A program made the translations under genes and the position numbers. A stretch of DNA of 6,225 nt from Acidobacteriaceae bacterium (GTDB taxonomy: Bacteria; Acidobacteriota; Terriglobia; Terriglobales; Acidobacteriaceae). Location: positions 10,444 to 16,668 of the forward strand of contig PLKU01000222.1 in assembly GCA_003140705.1 (NCBI GenBank), read 5' to 3'. Every line of letters starts with the position of its first letter. Position 1 is the stretch's first letter. The notes under the pieces were generated by a model. It was not told the origin of the DNA. It saw only the letters and a list, made by a program, of their open reading frames with translations, and did no database searches. Below are positions 1 through 5,871 of this stretch, piece by piece.

Positions 1-440
1 AGCGCGCAACCGTTGGCCTTACATCCCTCGGCCAGTCCTGTAATGACGCTCTCGGTCACTTCAGGATCGAGTTTGCCGCTGGCCAGGTAGTCCAAAAAGA
101 ACAAGGGTGTCGCCCCTTGAACCGCGATGTCATTGACACAATGGTTCACCAGATCAGTACCAACAGTATGGTGCATGCCAAGTTCGAAGGCTACCTTCAA
201 CTTGGTTCCCACGCCGTCCGCAGAGCTGACCAGGATGGGGTTCTTCCAGCGCTGCAAATCCAGCCGGAAGAGCGCTCCAAAGCCCCCAATGCCGCCCAAG
301 ACATTGCGATTGAAGGTCTTTTGGGCGAGAAACTTGATCCGCTCCTTAGCGCGGTCGCCACTGCTGATGTCCACACCGGCGTCAGCGTAGGTGACGGATT
401 TGGGTTTGGGCTCGCTGCTGGTTCTCGGTTCGTCAGGCAC
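1..440 (-). CDS. purM: Phosphoribosylformylglycinamidine cyclo-ligase (AIR synthetase), 5' part only
   Basis: PurM uses ATP to close the imidazole ring of formylglycinamidine ribonucleotide, giving aminoimidazole ribonucleotide in cytoplasmic purine synthesis. I translated the minus strand from a GTG at 438-440 and obtained 146 codons that stay open to the window edge. They carry family hallmarks: YADAGVDI (18-25), the glycine-rich GGIGGFGALF (49-58), SSADGVGTKL (72-81), GTDLVNHCVNDI (94-105) and GATPLFFLDY (109-118). E. coli PurM is 345 residues, so roughly the last 200 lie beyond the window. An in-frame TGA lies 18 bases upstream of the GTG, and no ATG lies between it and the conserved block, so GTG is the most likely start, although its ribosome site is weak. 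The first 15 residues are a variable Ser/Pro/Lys-rich leader. The gene stands 186 bases downstream of the broken YCII gene, so it may have its own promoter. Confidence 0.95.
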   Translation of the reverse strand, partial: MPDEPRTSSEPKPKSVTYADAGVDISSGDRAKERIKFLAQKTFNRNVLGGIGGFGALFRLDLQRWKNPILVSSADGVGTKLKVAFELGMHHTVGTDLVNHCVNDIAVQGATPLFFLDYLASGKLDPEVTESVITGLAEGCKANGCA

Positions 441-495
441 TTTGCGGACTTTCTGCGGATAGGATCATGGTCGGCTTGGTTTGCCGGAAAGCTCG

Positions 496-504
496 ATTCT
501 AGCA
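496..504 (-). promoter_or_regulatory. Possible extended -10 promoter for purM
   Basis: The minus strand reads TGC TAGAAT here, which fits an extended -10 (TGn plus five of six bases of TATAAT). It would start transcription near 489 and leave a leader of about 50 bases before the purM GTG. No good -35 is visible 17 bases upstream, so this is only a candidate. It lies in the 186-base gap between purM and the broken YCII gene, where I see no other gene. Confidence 0.28.
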
Positions 505-542
505 GCATGCAGGGTGGTGGATTTGCACCGTTGAACTCACGC

Positions 543-559
543 GGTGATCTGGTATCACC
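543..559. repeat. Short inverted repeat upstream of purM
   Basis: GGTGAT and ATCACC form a perfect 6-base inverted repeat around a 5-base loop (CTGGT). It lies between the end of the broken YCII gene and purM, about 40 bases upstream of the candidate purM -10. It could be an operator half-site pair or a weak hairpin. No T-run follows on either strand, so it is not a canonical terminator. Chance occurrence is possible. Confidence 0.35.
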
Positions 560-626
560 CGAAGTGTCGCCGAAGGACATTGCGAATTCAGAGGCTCAGC
601 GACGGGCCAGTTAACGGCCAAGGGCG

Positions 627-1354
627 CTACCAGGGGAGTACATGGTCGCTCGACCACCAATGGTGATATTCCACGTGCAACAACCCAGACTCGACGGCAG
701 GATCGTGGTTGAGGAGTTGCTGAGCTTCCTCAAAGGGAATTGGCTTGAAGATCACCAGGCCAAACAGATCGTCAGGCGCTTCGATTCCCCCCGCCGCGCC
801 CAATTTGCCCTGCTCTTTGAGTTGATCGATATAGCGCTCGTGGGCTTGCAACAGTGAGTGGTGCTCGGCATTCATCTTCTCCCAGGCAGGACCGCGGGAT
901 AGCATGCAAAGCGGATGGATCTGCATATTCTCCGGAGTGTTCGGCTCTAACCGATGCAATCGAAAATACTCATCGCCGACCCCAGCGGGCCCATACCACG
1001 CATGCACATCGACCGTGTTGCGATGCGCCACAACTGTCGGATCTGCGGCTGCGATGGTTTTTTGCCGATTCGAGTGAGTCGACCTTGAAGACAAATATCC
1101 CGCTGATGGTGGTGGGGGGTATCGTCAAACAGGCCAGCGGAGATGAGGATACCGTCTGCCGCCATCTTGTGAATGTTGGCCATATGAGCTTCCTGGAGTC
1201 GTTCCGCGTCCTCCTTGGCCAAGGGCTTTTGCGCTGGATCGGGGCGCAGAAACGCAACATAATACCGGGTAAGCGCATTTGGCGCGGGTTGCGATTGTGC
1301 CAACAACGGGACGCACGCACACAAGGTCAACTACGCTGCACGAGGAATTCGCAT
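627..1354 (-). pseudogene. Broken gene for a secreted protein with two YCII-type domains
   Basis: No single reading frame spans this gene, but three frames joined together give one coherent protein. It would start at ATG 1352-1354, with AAGGAG at 1365-1370. After seven codons (MRIPRAA) an in-frame TAG at 1331-1333 interrupts what looks like a signal peptide, which continues LTLCACVPLLAQ. The frame then encodes a YCII-like domain (NALTRYYVAFL, AADGILISAGLFDD). One extra base in the G6 run at 1114-1119 shifts it to a frame reading TTISGIFVFKVDSLESAK, and one extra base in the T6 run at 1058-1063 shifts it again to IAAADPTVVAHRNTVDVHAWYGP and on to the TAG at 627-629. Removing the two bases gives exactly 242 codons. 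The second half (LLQAHERYIDQLKEQGKLGAAGGIEAPDD, FKPIPFEEAQQLL) is a second YCII-like unit. YCII proteins are small ferredoxin-fold proteins of mostly unknown activity. The sequence is otherwise undecayed, so the damage is recent or partly due to sequencing error. Confidence 0.82.
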
Positions 1355-1364
1355 TTACATCCCA

Positions 1365-1388
1365 CTCCTTTTCGCGACGAAGATAGCA
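1365..1388 (-). promoter_or_regulatory. Possible promoter and ribosome site of the broken YCII gene
   Basis: The minus strand has TGC TATCTT at 1388-1380, which fits an extended -10, followed by AAGGAG at 1370-1365 and the ATG at 1354. A start near 1373 would leave a leader of about 20 bases containing the ribosome site. The ribosome site supports placing the original start at 1354. The -10 is weak evidence, as no -35 stands out. A tiny ATG-TAA pair (1360-1355) sits between the ribosome site and the start. Confidence 0.27.
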
Positions 1389-1432
1389 CAATCAGGCCTG
1401 CGGGTGGAATTTCCTGAGCGTGATCTCGTGGG

Positions 1433-1448
1433 CCTAGAGACCTAGAGA
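1433..1448. repeat. Tandem 8-base repeat at the end of the DCC-family gene
   Basis: CCTAGAGA occurs twice in direct succession (1433-1440 and 1441-1448). The second copy contains the stop codon of the minus-strand DCC-family gene, and the first would supply the same CTA triplet just beyond it. It looks like a small slippage duplication with no evident function. Confidence 0.6.
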
Positions 1449-1888
1449 AATCGTGCTCGTTCTGCCGGGGTCGGGAGGGGGCAACTGTCCAATCGTCCCC
1501 AGATGCGATATCGCCAGCGCGCGACTATCCCATAGCCGAAGTCGCGCAGGGGTCTTGGGACGCAGCGTAACACGAGCGCCACGGCCGGCCAGGGGCCCGG
1601 CAATGCAGCCAAGATTGCGATCAGGGCCGCGGAACGCTCGAGAACCTCTTCCGATGGGCCATCCGGATTGTGCACCGCCAGTATCGAGCCGGGACCAGCG
1701 GGCGAGTCCACTGCACTGATTCCCTGGCGGAGAAGCAGACCCGTGACTTTCGGCGATTCAGAGGCGACAAATCGCAGGCGGTCGAGGCGGTCGCGTCTCA
1801 AGACCCAACGCACCGAGCCGTTGCAGAAGCCGCAATGGCCATCGAAGACGACCATGAGCCGATCGCCGAGCTCATCAAACTCACTCAC
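1442..1888 (-). CDS. DCC-family (DUF393, YuxK-like) thiol-disulfide oxidoreductase-like protein
   Basis: This 148-residue protein has the family signature near its N-terminus: VVFDGHCGFCNGSVRWVL, with D16, C19 and C22 forming the Asp-x-x-Cys-x-x-Cys motif that names the DCC family. The characteristic C-terminal block is also present: YGIVARWRYRIWGR, then C136 and LPTPAERARFL. The length is normal for the group. Family members are predicted redox proteins with a thioredoxin-like CxxC, but substrates are largely unknown, so the precise role is open. A hydrophobic stretch at about 88-110 may pack in the core or touch the membrane. The start chosen is GTG 1886-1888, with only a weak ribosome site (GATAAG). 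ATG at 1853-1855, just before the conserved block, is an alternative that would shorten the protein by 11 residues. It is divergent from hemL and lies 87 bases upstream of the broken YCII gene, with which it may once have been co-transcribed. Confidence 0.88.
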   Translation of the reverse strand: MSEFDELGDRLMVVFDGHCGFCNGSVRWVLRRDRLDRLRFVASESPKVTGLLLRQGISAVDSPAGPGSILAVHNPDGPSEEVLERSAALIAILAALPGPWPAVALVLRCVPRPLRDFGYGIVARWRYRIWGRLDSCPLPTPAERARFL

Positions 1889-1952
1889 ACTTATCAGGAT
1901 GCCATTGCGAATGGGCGCGATTCAATTCGGCTGGCGCCAACCTTGAGCCTTC

Positions 1953-1958
1953 TATACT
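1953..1958 (+). promoter_or_regulatory. Candidate -10 box of hemL
   Basis: TATACT matches five of six bases of the -10 consensus and sits only nine bases before the hemL ATG. Transcription would begin near 1965, giving an almost leaderless mRNA. The only ribosome-site-like bases are GAAG at 1959-1962. No recognisable -35 lies 16-18 bases upstream. It is in the 79-base divergent gap with the DCC-family gene. Confidence 0.35.
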
Positions 1959-1967
1959 GAAGCCACT

Positions 1968-3359
1968 ATGAGTTCCAGATTGCCAGCCCCAGTCCGCACC
2001 CGATCCGAGGCACTGCAACAGCGCGCAGAACGGTTCTTCCCCGGCGGCGTGAACTCGCCAGTGCGGGCATTTGGCGCAGTGGGTGGCGGGCCGCCGTTTA
2101 TTGAGAGCGCGCAGGGGGCCTGGATTACGGACGCCGACGGCAACCGCTATATCGACTACTTCGGCTCCTGGGGACCTATGATTCTGGGCCACGCTTTTCC
2201 ACCGGTGGTGGAGGCCATTGAGCGTGCTGCGCGCAACTCGGCCAGCTTTGGAGCTTCAACGTCCGCAGAGGCCGACCTGGCGGAGCGCATTACCGCCTGC
2301 TACCCGGCCATCGAGAAGCTTCGTTTCGTCAGCTCCGGCACTGAAGCCACCATGTCGGCCATACGGCTGGCCCGTGCCGCCACTCGCCGCAAAATCATCG
2401 TGAAGTTTGAAGGTTGCTACCACGGGCACTCGGACGGTTTGCTGGTAAAGGCTGGATCTGGCGTGGCTACCTTTGGAATTCCTGGGTCGGCTGGTGTGCC
2501 GGAGGAAATTGCAGCATTGACGCTGGCCCTGCCCTTTAACGACATCCCAGCCGTCGAAGCGGCCTTCGACGCTCACCCCGACCAGATCGCCGCCATTATT
2601 GTTGAGCCGATCGTTGGGAACGCGGGCTGCATCCCACCGGCCGCGGGCTATAACCCCAGCCTGCACAAGCTCTATGAGGCCAGTGCTCGATTTGGGGGCT
2701 CCATTCCGCCCGCCGAGGGCTTCCTTGCGGGCCTTCGCAGGATCGCTGCCCGCCATGGTGCTCTACTCATTGTGGATGAGGTGATGACGGGCTTTCGTGT
2801 GGGACTTGGCGGTGCCTGCGAGATGTATTCACTTGAACCGGACCTCGTGACATTGGGTAAGATTGTCGGTGGAGGACTGCCAGTGGGCGTCTTCGGAGGC
2901 AAGCGGGCCTTCATGGAGATGCTGGCCCCGCTCGGACCCGTCTACCAGGCCGGGACTTTGAGCGGCAATCCGCTGGCCATGGCTGCCGGCCTTGCCACCA
3001 TTAGCCATCTTCAAGCAAACGCGGAACAAATCTACGCACAACTGAGTGCTTCAGCGGCAGCGGTGGCCGACGGAGTAGCTCAAGAAGCATTCAACGCGAA
3101 CGTCCCCGTGGGCCTGAACCGGGTAGGTTCCATGTGGACCTGGTTCTTCAAACTGGGGCCGGTCACGAACTACGAGCAGGCGGCCAAGTCCGATACCGCG
3201 GCCTTCGGCCACTTCCACCGTGCCATGCTGGACCAGGGCATTTGGCTGCCCCCCTCGCAATTTGAGGCTGCGTTCCTAAGCACCGCGCATGGCGAGGAAG
3301 AGATCGCTGCCACCATTGCTTCCGCTCGCAACGCATTCCAGTCCATGACAACAGCCTAG
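1968..3359 (+). CDS. hemL: Glutamate-1-semialdehyde 2,1-aminomutase
   Basis: This PLP enzyme moves the amino group of glutamate-1-semialdehyde to give 5-aminolevulinate, the last step of the C5 route into heme and other tetrapyrroles, in the cytoplasm. The family blocks appear in order: [13 protein letters not shown] (23-35), [15 protein letters not shown] (61-75), the PLP-phosphate loop [15 protein letters not shown] (122-136), [19 protein letters not shown] (147-165), DEVMTGFR (270-277), the PLP lysine K298 in [13 protein letters not shown], and [16 protein letters not shown] further on. All key residues seem intact. At 463 residues it is longer than the usual 425-435. Most of the excess is a 24-residue insertion (222-245) after GNAGCIPPA, where typical enzymes run straight on to GFLxGLR; the insertion resembles a diverged copy of the following segment. 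The start at 1968 fits the family's N-terminus. Divergent from the DCC-family gene, it probably leads the transcript that continues into the DUF2059 gene. Confidence 0.96.
   Translation: MSSRLPAPVRTRSEALQQRAERFFPGGVNSPVRAFGAVGGGPPFIESAQGAWITDADGNRYIDYFGSWGPMILGHAFPPVVEAIERAARNSASFGASTSAEADLAERITACYPAIEKLRFVSSGTEATMSAIRLARAATRRKIIVKFEGCYHGHSDGLLVKAGSGVATFGIPGSAGVPEEIAALTLALPFNDIPAVEAAFDAHPDQIAAIIVEPIVGNAGCIPPAAGYNPSLHKLYEASARFGGSIPPAEGFLAGLRRIAARHGALLIVDEVMTGFRVGLGGACEMYSLEPDLVTLGKIVGGGLPVGVFGGKRAFMEMLAPLGPVYQAGTLSGNPLAMAAGLATISHLQANAEQIYAQLSASAAAVADGVAQEAFNANVPVGLNRVGSMWTWFFKLGPVTNYEQAAKSDTAAFGHFHRAMLDQGIWLPPSQFEAAFLSTAHGEEEIAATIASARNAFQSMTTA
2624..2721 (+). repeat. Imperfect direct repeats bounding the HemL insertion (72-base period)
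   Basis: The 26 bases at 2624-2649 and at 2696-2721 match at 21 positions. Both start and end with GGGCT and encode G-(C/S)-IPPA-(A/E)-G. The period of 72 bases equals 24 codons, so the reading frame is kept. The amino acids after each copy also align loosely: [21 protein letters not shown] against [19 protein letters not shown], sharing G, L, a basic residue, A-R and G. This pattern suggests an old in-frame tandem duplication inside hemL whose first copy has since diverged. Confidence 0.65.
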
Positions 3360-3363
3360 GCTG
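3352..3363. repeat. 12-base perfect palindrome over the hemL stop codon
   Basis: CAGCCTAGGCTG reads the same on both strands and contains the hemL TAG at 3357-3359. There is no loop and no following T-run, so it is not a standard terminator. It lies in the 40-base gap leading to the DUF2059 gene. Its function, if any, is unknown. Confidence 0.5.
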
Positions 3364-3399
3364 GGATGCGCTAGACTTTTTGCCGAGGAGCCGATCCCG

Positions 3400-4017
3400 A
3401 TGCGCAGCTTTACCCTCAGCGTCGCCACAACTTTGATTTGCTTGATGACTTCCGTGGCGCAGCAACCCAAGCCGCCTGCAGCCGAATCCACGGCTGCGCG
3501 CACGATTTCTGCTCCTGACAGACCGTCGAAAGAGCAATTGGTGAAGCTCTTCGAGGTGATGCGCATCCGGCCGCAGATGGAAGAGATGTTGAAGATGGTG
3601 CCGGCGGCTCTGCAACAACAACTGCAGAATGAGGAAGAGAACGTCGAGCTCAATCATCCGATTGGCTCTGGCCAGCTGACTCCGGAACAAAAGGCCGCCG
3701 AGGAGAAGGTGACCAGGAAATACATCGAACTGTCGACAAGTCTGTATCCGACCGACGAGATGGTCAACGACATGGTCGAGGTGTATCAGCGCCATTTGAG
3801 CCGGGCGGATGTAGACGGAATCATCGCTTTCTACCGGTCGACGCCGGGCCAACATATTCTGGACGCGCTGCCGCTGATGGCGAAAGAAGTGATGCCCGAG
3901 GTGACCAAGAAGCTTGAAGCGCGGAACAAGGAGCTGCTTGACCGCTACCGCAAAGAACTGGACGACGTGCTGGGTCCACCGAAGATTCCGCCACCAGCAA
4001 CGCCCCCAAATTCTTAG
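3400..4017 (+). CDS. Secreted DUF2059-domain protein
   Basis: This protein has 205 residues. The N-terminus MRSFTLSVATTLICLMTSVAQ looks like a Sec signal peptide, with likely cleavage after A20, so the product is probably periplasmic or exported. A linker rich in Pro, Ala and Ser follows to about residue 40. The segment at about 105-175 fits the DUF2059 pattern: a helical YPTDEMVNDMVEVYQRHLS, then ADVDGIIAFYRSTPGQHIL, where the I-x-F-Y-x-S-x-x-G-Q core is diagnostic, then LPLMAKEVMPEVTKKL. The tail is charged and ends in a Pro-rich stretch (193-203). The biochemical role of DUF2059 is not established, and I infer none. ATG 3400 is well supported by GAGGAG at 3385-3390, nine bases upstream. 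The gene follows hemL by 40 bases on the same strand and is probably co-transcribed, though a functional link is not evident. It converges with the deacetylase gene. Confidence 0.85.
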   Translation: MRSFTLSVATTLICLMTSVAQQPKPPAAESTAARTISAPDRPSKEQLVKLFEVMRIRPQMEEMLKMVPAALQQQLQNEEENVELNHPIGSGQLTPEQKAAEEKVTRKYIELSTSLYPTDEMVNDMVEVYQRHLSRADVDGIIAFYRSTPGQHILDALPLMAKEVMPEVTKKLEARNKELLDRYRKELDDVLGPPKIPPPATPPNS

Positions 4018-4027
4018 CTTGCTGCGA

Positions 4028-4041
4028 GCCTGGATTCAGGC
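4028..4041. repeat. Small hairpin between the convergent DUF2059 and deacetylase genes
   Basis: GCCTG and CAGGC form a 5-base stem around GATT. The hairpin lies just after the DUF2059 stop and overlaps the deacetylase stop codon (4036-4038). No T-run follows on either strand, so it is a poor intrinsic terminator. It may only mark where the two transcripts meet. Confidence 0.3.
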
Positions 4042-4764
4042 CCACGTGTCCAACTTCACAAAACGATGGGTTTTCTTATACTCAGCAACCAATTGCCCGG
4101 CGGCGGCTACTGAAGGGCCACGATCTGCGCGCTGGTCCCGGTGACTGCCATCGTGGAGCACGATGTTGGCGGCAACGCCATGCTGCTGCAGGCGGTCGAT
4201 TGAACGTTTCAGTCTCTGCGCAATCCTGTCTGCCGAGGGCTCGCGCCAATCTGAGGTCATGGCGTTCCACAGAACGGGAACCATTCCCTGCGATCTGGCC
4301 AGGCGAAACACTACGGGGCGACGCGCGCCGTAGGGCGGTCGAAAATACTTCACGGGCACACCGGCAAGCTGCTGCAACACCTCACTGGTCCGAGCCAGCT
4401 CTTGTTCCACGCGGCTTGCTGCTGTGAGCGAGAGGTTGGGATGGCTCCAGGAGTGGTTCCCGATAAGGTGCCCGTCGCCAACAATGCGACGGACCAACTC
4501 CGGCTCAGCCTGGGCATGGCGGCCCACCAGAAAAAACGTGGCGCGAATATCATTGCTGGAAAGCATATCGAGGAGACGCGGCGTCCACGCCGGGTTAGGG
4601 CCGTCGTCGAATGTGAGAGCCAGCTCACCAGGGTGCAGTGGCGCAGTCATGGCCTTACCGAATAGTTGCGACCCCGGCCACCGTGCGGCATAGGCCCAAC
4701 CACCCGCCGCCAGCCCAAGCGCGGCCAGTCCAGCGGAGGTTTCGATCGCAATTGGTGAAAGCAT
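4036..4764 (-). CDS. Membrane-anchored polysaccharide deacetylase (NodB/CE4 family)
   Basis: The CE4 family removes acetyl groups from N-acetylglucosamine-type sugars in peptidoglycan, chitin-like or exopolysaccharide chains, using a bound metal ion. From ATG 4762-4764 the protein has 242 residues. All five NodB motifs are visible: TFDDGP (51-56; D53 likely catalytic base, D54 metal ligand), HSWSH (104-108; H104 and H108 metal ligands), RPPYG (142-146), SDW (171-173) and LHD (203-205; H204 catalytic). It is therefore probably active. A hydrophobic N-terminus (about residues 4-27, IAIETSAGLAALGLAAGGWA) suggests a signal anchor facing the outside. The open frame continues upstream to 4968, but that extension has no family features and would run into panB, so I prefer 4764, although its ribosome site is weak (GGACGGAC). 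The substrate cannot be told from sequence. The gene is divergent from panB and convergent with the DUF2059 gene. Confidence 0.9.
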   Translation of the reverse strand: MLSPIAIETSAGLAALGLAAGGWAYAARWPGSQLFGKAMTAPLHPGELALTFDDGPNPAWTPRLLDMLSSNDIRATFFLVGRHAQAEPELVRRIVGDGHLIGNHSWSHPNLSLTAASRVEQELARTSEVLQQLAGVPVKYFRPPYGARRPVVFRLARSQGMVPVLWNAMTSDWREPSADRIAQRLKRSIDRLQQHGVAANIVLHDGSHRDQRADRGPSVAAAGQLVAEYKKTHRFVKLDTWA

Positions 4765-4885
4765 TTGTCCGTCCAATGTTGTGGCTTTCAGTGTGCAGTG
4801 TCGGGCGAAGGGTCCGCAAGCGAGTCCGACGTCAATCCCGGGTGCGCGACAGATGGCGGTGACGACAGGCTCCATTCCACTGGCG

Positions 4886-4916
4886 CCCGAACCGGCGTAT
4901 ACTTGGCTTGTTCGGG
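4886..4916. promoter_or_regulatory. Inverted repeat with a central -10-like box in the panB/deacetylase divergent region
   Basis: CCCGAAC (4886-4892) and GTTCGGG (4910-4916) are perfect inverted 7-base arms separated by 17 bases and centred on 4901. The spacer contains TATACT (4898-4903), a five-of-six match to a -10 box facing panB, the same hexamer as the one before hemL. A start near 4910 would give panB a leader of about 44 bases. A weak TTCCAC lies 17 bases upstream of it (4875-4880). The arrangement fits a repressor operator covering a promoter. The regulator is unknown, and this reading is inference. Confidence 0.4.
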
Positions 4917-4953
4917 TCGCATCCTGAGTCTGCGGAGCGGCACTGGAGACACC

Positions 4954-5871
4954 ATGAGCCTTACGCATTTCCCCGGCGGCGGCAGTTCCACGCCCATCAG
5001 CACTGCCAATCCCATCACAAAAGTCACGATGCCAGCGCTTATTGAGATGAAGCGCCAGGGCAAGCCCATTTCAGCGCTCACCGCGTACGAATATGCAGCT
5101 TCGCGGTTGGCGGACGAAGCCGGAATCGACCTGCTGCTTGTCGGTGATTCGCTGGCCATGGTGGTTCTGGGCCACGAAAATACCCTGTCTGTCACGGTCG
5201 ACGAGATGCTCCACCACACTCGCGCTGTCCATCGCGCCGTGCGTCGCGCACTCGTTGTCGCAGATATGCCTTTTGGAAGTTATCACGGCACAATCGCTGA
5301 AGGGCTTGGCAACGCCGTCCGTTTCGTCAAGGAAGCAGGGGCCGAGGCGGTGAAAATTGAGGGGGCGCGCATCGACCTGGTTCGCGCACTCACAGAAGCA
5401 GAGATTCCTGTGGTGGGCCATCTGGGCCTGACACCACAAAGCGTACATCGTATGGGCGGCTATCGCGTGCAGGCCCGCACTGCAGAAACTGTCCTTCAAC
5501 TCAAGGCGGACGCGCTTGCCCTCGCCGATGCAGGTGCCGGTGCAATCGTGCTTGAAGGCATTCCGCGCGAGGTGGCCGCTGCTATCAGCGGCGAGCTGAC
5601 TATTCCTACGATCGGCATCGGCGCCGGACCGGACTGCGACGGGCAGATTCTTGTCTTCCACGACCTGCTCAATCTGACATTTGCGCCACCGGCCAAGTTT
5701 GTCCGCCGCTATGGCGATGCCGGCGCACTCATCCGGAGTGCAATCGAACACTATCGCGAAGACGTGGAGCATCGCGCGTTCCCATCAGACGAAGAGAGCT
5801 ATCATTTGCCTGAAGCCGCACGCCAAGCTCTTGATGCCGACCAGAACCTGGGCGAGTTGCGCAAAGCCTGA
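4954..5871 (+). CDS. panB: 3-methyl-2-oxobutanoate hydroxymethyltransferase (ketopantoate hydroxymethyltransferase)
   Basis: PanB transfers a hydroxymethyl group from 5,10-methylene-tetrahydrofolate to 2-oxoisovalerate, making ketopantoate, the first committed step of pantothenate and CoA synthesis. The 305-residue product carries the family blocks: ALTAYEYA (41-48), LLVGDSLAMVVLGH (61-74), VADMPFGSY (102-110), VKIEG (133-137), GHLGLTPQSVHRMGGYRVQ (155-173), VLEGIP (199-204), GIGAG (221-225) and DGQILVFHD (229-237). Aligned to E. coli PanB, D65 and D104 match the magnesium ligands, K134 and E136 the substrate contacts, and E201 the catalytic base. E. coli PanB has 264 residues; the excess here is a 20-odd-residue N-terminal leader and a similar C-terminal tail after ESYH. 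I chose ATG 4954 because GGAG (4945-4948) lies five bases upstream. The frame is open back to 4765, but that stretch overlaps the promoter and lacks family similarity. Its stop overlaps the panC start. Confidence 0.96.
   Translation: MSLTHFPGGGSSTPISTANPITKVTMPALIEMKRQGKPISALTAYEYAASRLADEAGIDLLLVGDSLAMVVLGHENTLSVTVDEMLHHTRAVHRAVRRALVVADMPFGSYHGTIAEGLGNAVRFVKEAGAEAVKIEGARIDLVRALTEAEIPVVGHLGLTPQSVHRMGGYRVQARTAETVLQLKADALALADAGAGAIVLEGIPREVAAAISGELTIPTIGIGAGPDCDGQILVFHDLLNLTFAPPAKFVRRYGDAGALIRSAIEHYREDVEHRAFPSDEESYHLPEAARQALDADQNLGELRKA

Noticed and set aside
117..614. A 165-codon open frame on the plus strand
   Set aside because: It lies antisense to the clearly recognisable purM and its leader; its translation has no family features, and purM explains the bases.
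1355..1360. ATG-TAA minimal open frame before the YCII start
   Set aside because: A start followed directly by a stop is likely chance in the space between the ribosome site and the ATG at 1354.
854..1417. A 187-codon open frame on the plus strand
   Set aside because: It is antisense to the broken YCII gene, whose stitched translation is coherent. The plus-strand product is low in motif content and rich in Arg/His, as antisense frames often are.
3163..3855. A 230-codon open frame on the minus strand
   Set aside because: It is antisense to the end of hemL and most of the DUF2059 gene, both supported by family motifs. The Arg/His/Leu-rich product looks like a shadow.
4765..4953. N-terminal extension of PanB back to 4765
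   Set aside because: A ribosome site stands five bases before ATG 4954, and the extension has no resemblance to PanB. It crosses the candidate promoter and inverted repeat.
4765..4968. N-terminal extension of the deacetylase back to 4968
   Set aside because: The extra 68 residues lack domain or signal features, overlap the panB start and cross the divergent promoter. The ATG at 4764 gives a sensible signal anchor.
5071..5772. A 233-codon open frame on the minus strand
   Set aside because: It is antisense to the conserved core of panB and has no independent support.
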